Made by a program: the position numbers and the translations under genes. A model generated the notes under the pieces. It did not search any database and was not told the DNA's origin. It was given only the letters and a program-made list of their open reading frames with translations. Positions 55,487 through 64,000 of a stretch of DNA of 64,000 nucleotides are shown piece after piece (position 1 is the first letter of the stretch; each line of letters starts with the position of its first letter). This DNA is from Choristoneura fumiferana. Taxonomy: Eukaryota; Arthropoda; Insecta; Lepidoptera; Tortricidae. The stretch is taken from contig NC_133491.1 of NCBI RefSeq assembly GCF_025370935.1, positions 8,760,725 through 8,824,724 of the forward strand, in the 5' to 3' direction.

Positions 55487-57728
55487 AAGTAACTAATATT
55501 ATAAATGCGAAAGTAACTCTGTCTATCTGTCTGTCTGTCTGTCTGTTACGCTTTCACGCCTAAACCGCTGAACGATTTGGATGAAATTTGGTACAGAGAT
55601 AGAATAGACCTTGGAAAAAACATAGCTATCTTTTATTGCGAAAAAAAGGTATTAGGGGTTGAAATAGGGGATGAAAGTAATTTGGTAAGTTCTCGCCGTC
55701 GAATAAAAACTATGAAACTTGGCATTTAGGCTCTTAATAAGAAATAAATCGATTTTGTTTGAGCTTTTTTGAAAATTCGACCTGCGAGGGGATAAATAGG
55801 TTGAAAGTTTATATGGAAGGTCGTCATTATCGAAGATAAATCGATGAATCTTTATTAATCTAGCCATTTGGCACGTGATAAGAGATAAATGTATGTTTGT
55901 TCACGCGTTTTTAAATTCTCCCTGTGAGGGGGTGAAATAGGGGATGAAAGTTTATATGGAAGATCGTCTTTGTCGAAGATAAATCGATGGTTCTTTATGA
56001 AACTTGACATTTGGGCACGTTATAAGAGATAAATAGATATTTGTTCACGCGTTTTTTTTTTTAATTCTTCCTGTGAGGGGGTGAAATAAGGGATGAAACT
56101 TTATATGGAAGATCGTCATTGTTGAAAATAAATCGATGGTTCTTTGTGAAACTTGGTATTTGGACATTATAAGAAATGAAAAAAAATTTATTTTATTTGC
56201 AAAACATCTGTTCATGTTGAGATGTTTAAAGTATATAAGATTGATAGTCTCAATTATTACAATTACCTTTTAAGAGTAGGCACGCAAAACATGTTGAATA
56301 TGTAACAAGACGCAACAAGGATAGTAATAATTAAATTCAATGTCAACAATACAATTATTTAAGTATGAATACAAATCAAAATTGACAATTTAAACGAAAT
56401 TTTGAAAATTATCATAAGCTTTTGGACCAAGAATAATTTCGTAAGGAAACCTACATACGTCGTCAACAGCCGGAACATACAACAGTCCACTGCAGAACAT
56501 ACTATTTGGCCACAATGAACGACATCGCCACTTGCATCCACCGGTTATGGTGAAATGAATAGTATTTGTTCAAGCGTTTTGAAATTTATACCGGCGAGGA
56601 GATGTTAGCAGAGGAGATGATGCAGTATTAGCAGTGCCTTTTAAACTTATAGCAAAATGTACGCAATGTGGGCTTATTATAGATGGCTTATTGACATAGA
56701 CGCAGTCAGACATAAAAATTATGATTTTCAGATTAATCTTATTTATTGTGCTATATAAGAGCTACCTTTATGCAAAAAAAACAAGCTTCTAGGCCAGCCG
56801 GAAGTGCCCTATAATTTTTCTGTTAGAGGCAATTTGTATGGACACACCTTTTTAATGACTGTAGCTTTTGATTGCCTTGACCTTAGAAGTTTGATTTTTT
56901 CACAGCTTTCGAGACTATTGACCTTAGTTTAGGGTTTTTAATCTCAATTCGATACCGATACTCCGCGCGTTTACGAGATAGAGGATCTTGACAGACAGAC
57001 GGACGGACGGACTGCAAAGTGATCCTATAAGGGTTCCATTTTTTCCTTTTGAGCTACGGAACCCCCAAAACACTTTTTTTCCGCGGCGCTTTTAAAATTT
57101 CGACCTATTTATATTAAATATAATGACCCGGATAACTCACGTCTTAAATCGAGTTTAGCTCGACATGTTTCGGGCTAATCCGTAGCCCTTCGTCTTCGGA
57201 GCAACGCGACTCAGCGGCTGCTGCAACACGCGCACTGCGCCCTATTTATCTACCTATTTATTATATATTTATTATTATTTATTTTATTTTCGACCTATTT
57301 ACTTAAAAATATGGGGATGAAAGTTCTTAAGGCATTCCAAATTTACTATAAGTATGTTTATCGGAAATATGTGTAGCTATGCTTAGTAAAAATGCCGTTT
57401 TAATTATAATCCTACCCTCAGGTGTCAAGAGTTCACTATGAAGAATAATAATTAGTCCTTTTGTGTTGGTAGGGTATAATACACGTCGTATTGCTAAAAT
57501 GTGGCTACCCGCAAAATATTTAAGTTTTACCAAAGAACATGGATGTATGGATGGATGGAAGAACTAAAAAAAAATAGTTTATATTTATAGCAATGTATTA
57601 AAGTAGGTTTTTTTTTCAGTAAACTGTGGAAGTTTCTATGTGCTATTTGGCAAAATAGGTATCCTAAATAAATTAAATACTTCCCAAATTTATTATTCCA
57701 CGCGGACGAAGTCGCGGGCAAAAGCTAG
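55487..57728 (+). mobile_element. 2.2 kb Lep1/Helitron-like element inserted in a GGTTCCG repeat
   Basis: Starts AAGTAACTAATATTATAAAT, then a (CTGT)n tract and CACGCCTAAACCGCTGAACG. It contains about four diverged ~140 bp tandem units (55650-56180; GGGGTGAAATAGGGGATGAA) and ends CGCGGACGAAGTCGCGGGCA then AAAGCTAG. The host repeat is TTAAGTAAT on both sides (55478-55486, 57729-57737), a 9 bp duplication. Other repeats are nested inside, for example at 56780-57065 and 57120-57260. No complete ORF. Confidence 0.65.
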
Positions 57729-57840
57729 TTAAGTAATATTTTTCTAAGGATTTCGTATTTTATACGGAATCTTCCAAGTTTAGGCATATTTTATAACTTA
57801 GGCTGCTATTTACTCTTAAACTATTAATTAACGTTTATGT
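57729..57840 (+). mobile_element. 'GGTTCCG' repeat, right part of the interrupted copy
   Basis: Resumes TTAAGTAATATTTTTCTAAG, then GGATTTCGTATTTTATACGG and CTGCTATTTACTCTTAAACT, in register with the reference copy at 47022. Confidence 0.7.
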
Positions 57841-58225
57841 CACACAGACCCAATTATCACAAACACAGGTAATAATACTAACGCATTTCGAACTCATTAC
57901 GAGTTCATTTTCAAAGCAAAACCAAAGGACATAGGCGTTCCTAATCAAATGACGTGCGAAGGGTAATCTTGGTAGTCTAATGTTGAATTGACTTCTATTT
58001 GTCATACTGAGCTCAAACTTGGCATATTTAAGTATGTGTACTCACAAAGTAAGGTTCCTAAAAATGACGAGTTTTAAAGATTTTAGTTTATCTTAGCGCT
58101 ATGTTTTTTGCCGCTTTTATTGTGCACTATTTATTTTGTACAATATAGAGTTTACTTATTTACGTACACAGGTACAATTATTATATATATTTTTTTTATT
58201 CTGTGGACTCTTAGAATTATTAAAA
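57841..58225. other. Intergenic repeat fragments
   Basis: Contains the inverted partner of the 44300 repeat (to about 57955). The remainder is AT-rich and unrecognised. Confidence 0.4.
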
Positions 58226-58410
58226 ACCGGCCAAGAGCGTGTCGGATACGGCCGAAATAGGGTTCCGTACCCATTACGAAAATATTTACTAATATTTTTC
58301 TAAGGATTTCGTATTTTATACGGACTCTTCCATTAGGTATAGGTATAGGCTGCTATTTACTCTTAAACTACTAATAATTCTCAAGCAAACTTAGCCGTTG
58401 CTAGCCGTTT
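58226..58410 (+). mobile_element. 'GGTTCCG' repeat, 5' fragment
   Basis: ACCGGCCAAGAGCGTGTCGG to CAAGCAAACTTAGCCGTTG in family order. It ends where the long inverted-repeat structure starts. Confidence 0.7.
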
Positions 58411-58419
58411 CTTGTATAG

Positions 58420-61400
58420 TTAAACGTTAAAATATTTGAACTGTCCATTATTTTTTGTCTTCTCTTGTGGAGTGTCTTATAAATCTCAAATGCATTTCAT
58501 AGTTTCATAGTGAATGCGTGCGTCTTCGAACTTTAAACATTTTTTTAGACTTTTGTATCGATTAGTATACCTTATTACTACCATTACCTTATTACCTACC
58601 ATTAGAACATTACCTACATTTTATTATGTAGTATTTATCAATGACTGGGTACTTCATATAAAACGTCATTTCAAAGTGTCCATCTATCACCATAAAAATA
58701 ATATTGTGAAATATAGGAAGAACAGGTAGGTAATCTATAAATACTATAAATATTTTCCTGGAATCTGCCTGTTTTCTACCACCATCTTGCTCGCTAATCC
58801 GGCCGTGAAGCAGCAGTGCTTGCACTGTTGTGTTTCGGCGTGGAGAGTAAGACAACCGGTGAAATTACTGGCACTTGAGGTATCCCATCTTAGGCCTCTA
58901 GGTTGGCAACGCATCTGCAAAACCCCTGGTGTTGCAGATGTTTATGGGCGGTGGTGATCTCTTACCATCAGGAGACCCACTTGCTCGTTTGCCATCCAGT
59001 CGAAGAAAAAAAATCTCTCTACCAAACTAATAGACATCTACTTATCGGAACTTTATGTATTTCAATAGCACTTTTCACATTAGTAAGGGAGATCCGATGT
59101 TTCTGTCAGCGACGACACAATTATCGGTCTTTTAGCCAAGATTTCGATAGAGTCCGATATATTTAATATGGTATAATGTAGGTTTCTTTTTCTACTCAGA
59201 CTAGCGACTTAGAATATTAAACAGTTAGACGCAACAATCAGCCAAAACGGTAGAATATTCTCGGTCCGAAGTAATCTGAACTTTCTGAACTACTTAGCTC
59301 TATATCTCTATCCTTTTGTTAGCTACGTGATAAAATCGTATCCAATATTCCTATCAAAGTTTCTTCAATAAGAGTCTAGGAGCATACTTTTAGTTCCCAT
59401 CTACGTCTTTTATTCATACAGTCTCACAAAAATACGTCTATAGTCTTTTGAAGCGCCCTTTTTATGCAGTGCATGCACAAATTAATTAATAGGTATAACA
59501 TGTATTGTATTGTGTTCAAGGCCTCTCGTATGATGCTTGTAAGTACAATGACAACGGACTCAAGTCCGTGTCTGGAATGCTCGGACTGGAAGAGCTCATT
59601 ACTGGGTTATTATTTCGAGAGGTTCAATTGTGTTCAGACTCAAATTTTCAGTTATAAAATTAGAAATATATCGTTTATTGTTTTTAAGTTGCTTAAGATA
59701 TTATCACTGAAACTTGTGGGTAAATACATTTTATTCTATTTTATCTTTTTTTCACAATAACTTAAATTTCTGCACAAAAGTCAGTTACGTGGTCAGGTTC
59801 GGATTATCCCTGACTACTTTGTAGTATTGTAAAAAATACAAGGTATAGAAAAACTTGCTGTTTAACACATGGATTGAATGTTCATAATATGATATACCAT
59901 TCATGCAAACACAAAAAAATAGGACATTGATAAGACTATTTTTCTACATTTCCCGTTGTTCCAAAATACACCGTCATTTTCGTAGCCACACTTATTAAGT
60001 ATATTTTAAACAAAAAAAAAGGTCAAACCTCCTGTAAATCCTTTTTAACTATAAGCAACTTTGAAATAAGACTGCGTAAATATGACGTTATAAGTTTATC
60101 GCAAGCTATAATTATTTATCTATAATTAATGTAATAAAGGTTCAAGTTAGATTTGCGTCAAAGATCGAGCGTCATTTTCGTTACGGTTGCGACTTGGTGA
60201 GTATGGGTAAATAAATATTAATGTTTTACTGGTGCTGTGTCATTTGCAGTTAAGTTATTCAATATTGATTTCATTTGCTTCAAACCTATAGGATATTTAC
60301 TGCAGAGCCGCGAAAGTAAGAACTTTTCAATTTCGTGGTCATCATTTTCGTGGTGCTATGGGCCACGAAACTGATTAAAGACCACGAAAAAGATGATTTT
60401 CCCTACAAGTAGAAAAATACAGAACACTTTTTATAGAATTTTCTGCTTTTTACAGTGTAACCGTTTATGCCGTTATTTGGTTTAATTGATTTAAATGAAG
60501 AATGGTTGACCGTCAACAACATTTGCTCCAGGTTGGTTATAGGAATTATGACCAGTGCGACGCCAATTTCGTTAACTGGCGAGAGGTTCAAGAATTATTT
60601 GCCCTGAATGTACGTGTGAAATGTATATATCTAAATATTAAAAAAAAACTTCGTCATTTAGAGGAGCATTTTGTTGTGTTTGTTTCGTTGTAACATAATT
60701 TCGTTCGGGTCTACCGTAGACCTACACGGGGGAAGGTATTGAAAGCTGTTTTGGTTTGTGAGTTGAAGTTATTAATCTTACTTTAATTAAATAATTTCTA
60801 GATAGTATTAAAAGGTTACAAAAAATGACAATTTGTAGTCGTCATTTTCGTGGTCAAGTTTTAATTTTTTTTTATATAGATATCGATTGTCTATTTCTGT
60901 TGATACCTGATTAATTAAATAATGCTTATTCTTTTCTCATTATGATCGAATTTTCATTCAAATAGTACAATTATAAGATTTTAAAATAAACAAAATGTTC
61001 TTTTTCGTGGTCTCGTGCTCATTTTTGTTACCGTTAAAATTGGATTTTTGCTTTTTTTAACCAAAATAAACTTTATCGATCTCTTATAATATAAAGCATC
61101 TTATCGGTACATATCCTTATGTTCAAAATAAAACAGACCACATCAAAATGTGTGTTTATATTTCTGTAAATTTATTCTTACACCTCAAATAATTACCCAC
61201 TTATCTCCGTAAATATTTTTTATAGTAGCATTCAATGTTTTACTTCCAATACGTGTTACAAAATAACCCATAAAATATAATAATGATAAAGTGAAAAATA
61301 TTGTTAACCCTAGTAAGCTGTCAGAGGGTTATCAAAGATTGTTTTAAATGTTTTTTGTGGAAATCTTGGCTGAAAGGCCGATAATTGTGTCGTTGCTGAC

Positions 61401-62275
61401 AGCTACATCGGATCTCCCTTACTAATGTGTAAAGTGCTATTTAAATAAATAAAATTCCGATAAGTAGATGCCTATTAGTTTGGTAGAGAGACTGGATGGC
61501 AAACGAGCAAGTGGGTCTCATGATGGTAAGAGATCACCACCGCCCATAAACATCTGCAACACCCATACATCTCACCCATATATGGTATTGCAGATGCGTT
61601 GCCAACCCAGAGGCCTAGGATGGGATACCTCAAGTGCCAGTAATTTCACCGGCCGTCTTACTCTACGCCGAAACACAACAGTGCAAGCACTGCTGCTTCA
61701 CGGCAGGATTAGCGAGCAAGATGGTGGTAGCATTTTTAATTAAACAGGCGGATTCAAGGAAAATATTTATAGTATTTATAGATTACCTACCTGTTCTTCC
61801 TATATTTCACAATACTATTTTTATGGTGATAGATAGACACCGAAATGACGTTGTATATGAAGTATCCAGTCATTGATAAATACATAATAAAATATAGGTA
61901 ATGGTCTAATGGTAGGTAATAAGGTAATGTTGGTAATCAAGGGCGGAACCACCGTTGTGGGCACGATGGGCATGCCCACAACCCTAGACTTGTGACGACA
62001 ATTTGTTCATGAGTCATGATTGTTCATGAACGAGTTCGTGCTCCGACTCGCGCTTGGCCGATTTTCGAGTGGCTGTGACCACAACCTTTTTTGAGGGCTG
62101 GATCCGCGCCTGGTAGTAATGAGGTATACTAATCGATACAAAAGTCTAAAAAAATGTTTAAAGTTCGAAGACGCACGCATTCACTATGAAACTATGAAAT
62201 GCGTTTGAGATTTATTAGACAGTCCACGAGAGAAGACAAAAAATAATGGACAGTTCAAATATTTTAACGTTTAAC
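58420..62275. mobile_element. 3.9 kb structure with long inverted arms
   Basis: The left arm 58420-59144 and right arm 61361-62275 are reverse complements over their length. The outer ends are TTAAACGTTAAAATATTTGA and its complement; the inner ends are GCCAAGATTT and AAATCTTGGC. The right arm is longer because of an extra insertion at about 61937-62113. The 2.2 kb centre is AT-rich, has no recognisable ORF and repeats the word TCATTTTCGTGGT. Each arm contains the repeat also found at 35190. Confidence 0.75.
61937..62113. mobile_element. Insertion present only in the right arm
   Basis: About 177 bp (CAAGGGCGGAACCACCGTTG ... GGATCCGCGCCTGG) with GGTAAT-like sequence on each side. It interrupts the alignment to the left arm. 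Short TIR-like complementarity (GGGCGGAACC / GGCTGGATCC is only partial). Confidence 0.5.
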
Positions 62276-62510
62276 TTATACTTTGTTACAAAACGAAGGC
62301 TTAGAAAGTTTAATTACACTCTCTTAAAAATAACGATCCGTTTTGTCCCATACAACAGCGAATTTCATAACGCTTGGCTAGCACTCAAGTAAACGCCCGA
62401 ATTTTCCGCCATTGACAAATTGCAGCTCATTTCCAATTGCGTGCACATTCATAGTGATGCGCACCATAATACTAAGTGCGAACTTGAGCTGGTGTCACAA
62501 CGGCTGCTGG

Positions 62511-62518
62511 TATATATA
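62511..62518 (+). promoter_or_regulatory. TATA box of probable cuticular gene 4
   Basis: TATATATA 73 bases before the ATG, in the same layout as gene 3. Confidence 0.55.
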
Positions 62519-62583
62519 CTGAGCCGGACTCTTCGGGAACATAGTCGCACTTGACTGCACTCAAGATATCATCATCTGGAACA

Positions 62584-62595
62584 ATGGCCTTTAAG
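62584..62595 (+). CDS. First exon of a probable fourth cuticular protein gene (continues past the window)
   Basis: ATG GCC TTT AAG followed by GTAATA gives MAFK at a codon boundary, identical to exon 1 of cuticular gene 3, with a TATA box upstream and ATCATCTGGAACA-type 5' leader. The second exon is not within the remaining 1.4 kb, so either the intron is long or the gene is beyond 64000. Identification rests on the exon, its spacing and the cluster context; there is no domain to confirm it. Confidence 0.6.
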
Positions 62596-64000
62596 GTAAT
62601 AATCTATTCTCGAACATCCTTTACAGCATCGTCGTTTATCGATTAATGTGATTATCTATTTTAATTTGATTGATTTCAGGAAAGTAAGACTCAATCTTAC
62701 TTTCATGATATCAAATACAATTTTTTTTTCTAAGTTGCTATAACTCCTGGTTCAATTAAAATTGAACACTTTTATTTAACTCAGTATCATTTATCAATAA
62801 CTCATGCTTCCATTATTAGAATCTTGAAATTGTTATGGATTTTTTCCATTAATCACCTACTTAACAGGTTTCCATCTCATGAGGCACATGTGCCTCATGT
62901 CATGCGTGACTTTACTGGTACGTCTATGAGACACCAGTGCCTCATGCCCACTGTATAGATAATGCAGTTGTTCTTTCGATAAATAATAAATTTTATTAGG
63001 TTTATATTATATTATTTTTATTGTTGAACCACATATAGATAACCAATGAAAATTACTATGGGGACATTGCATTGGGGATATTACATTGCTTTATCATTAC
63101 ATTTCTGTGGGGACGTGTCAAGAGAACACTGCTCATTGCTCCAAGTAAGGGAACCATTTAAATATAATTATAACGTCTAGACAAGCATTATATTTTGGTG
63201 TAGTTTATAACTAATCACATTAGACTTGCTGTATCCGTAATTAAATTTGTAGTAATTCCGCTTAGCTGGTATATTCATAAACAACTAGCTGGTGCACGCG
63301 GCATCGCACCGGTGTAGTTTTTTTTTTAAATTTCTATGTCTTCTTTCATAAGAACCTTCTCCTGACAAAAGCAAACACAACAAAAAAAATTAGCGAAATC
63401 GGTCCAGTCGTTCACGCGTGATACCGTGACGAAGGGAAATAGGAATTCATTTTTATATATTATGATTTCAGTCTTGGCTTTCCCAGCTTTTTATGTAATT
63501 ACCTTGTTACTTTAGATTACAAATCACAGGTCTCGTAAGGGATACGGGTGGCTTAGCTTATGCAGATAAAAATATATGAATAGTCGTCGTAACGCACGAG
63601 CAGTAAAACTACGTATTCACGACAATCAAATACACATCTTCCCTAGGTGACACCTGTCTCTGGTAGAGGTCGCTTCGTGTAATTCTGCCATGGTGTGTAT
63701 TTTTACTTATCATCAAAACGTAGTTTGACTACCTATTCGTATATTCATATTTCTCACATTATAATTTATCGTAGAAAATAATGGCTATTCTCATTAGGAT
63801 GCGCGCGGCATCAGCGTTGTCCTTGACGGCCGTATCCTCAGCTTGTTAGTAATTTCTCCGCGCGGCGCTTGCGCAACTGCTCTAGTCTCGCCCTCGCTAA
63901 ACCGTGTCACTGTTTCAAGTACAACTATTATGACTTACATTAACTCGTCAGGTGTCACAGGCATGAGTTGAGATTATTATTTACTTATACGTGAGTGTCA
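62596..64000 (+). other. Presumed intron 1 of cuticular gene 4
   Basis: Includes a 22 bp perfect palindrome with an E-box at 62878-62899. A dispersed-repeat end lies at about 63290-63470 (GCGAAATCGGTCCAGTCGTT, TTTTTATATATTATGATT). The remainder is AT-rich and unrecognised. Confidence 0.4.

Noticed and set aside
55650..56180. Regularly spaced ~140 bp repeats as a CRISPR-like array
   Set aside because: The units are diverged along their whole length with no constant repeat and unique spacers, and they lie inside a eukaryotic transposon.
60502..60693. 63-codon ORF in the centre of the long inverted structure
   Set aside because: No domain, AT-biased composition and no splice partners; it cannot be called a transposase.

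Overview
The window is nuclear DNA from a lepidopteran (moth or butterfly). The evidence is compact genes split by short GT-AG introns, a cluster of RR-2 cuticular protein genes, Lepidoptera-type dispersed repeats (tRNA-headed SINEs, palindromic MITEs, tandem ~120 bp repeats) and an AT-rich intergenic background. No prokaryotic, organellar or viral gene set is present. Exon structures were assembled by hand by matching splice signals, reading phase and protein conservation.

Left part (0-12 kb), three conserved single-copy-type genes. The 3' end of an Arkadia/RNF111-like RING-H2 ubiquitin ligase (+, to 1128) comes first. It is followed by a complete four-exon Smac/DIABLO-like mitochondrial gene (-, 2344-3932, 229 aa) and a complete eight-exon FBXW4-like F-box/WD40 gene (-, 7436-11860, 430 aa). 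The last FBXW4 exon is cut off from the rest by a 1.4 kb intron full of repeats. Between DIABLO and FBXW4 lies a 0.9 kb palindromic insertion carrying three tRNA-derived segments and bounded by 13 bp direct repeats.

Middle part (12-37 kb). A + strand gene (14583-25547) encodes a proline-rich protein with DPF motifs and two C-terminal SH3 domains, probably an endocytic or cytoskeletal adaptor. Its two large introns hold a decayed LINE RNase H fragment and several hairpin elements. A repeat-only region follows, then a complete CHIC1/2-like gene (-, 33379-36283, 165 aa), a Cys-rich palmitoylated-type membrane protein.

Right part (39-64 kb), a cuticular protein cluster. Three RR-2 genes (39684-41397, 49321-50265, 54217-55239) and the first exon of a probable fourth (62584-62595) lie on the + strand. 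Each has a TATA box and a very short first coding exon. A two-exon COX5B-like gene (-, 52145-53107) sits among them. The third cuticular gene carries two compensating one-base indels inside its chitin-binding domain. The spaces between are almost wholly transposon-derived, including a ~3.9 kb structure with arms of more than 700 bp (58420-62275).

No operon-like, CRISPR-like or defence-like system was found. The most unusual material is structural: long palindromes, MITEs placed at the core promoter and 3' flank of a cuticle gene, nested insertions with readable target duplications, and hairpin elements whose two arms change together between copies.
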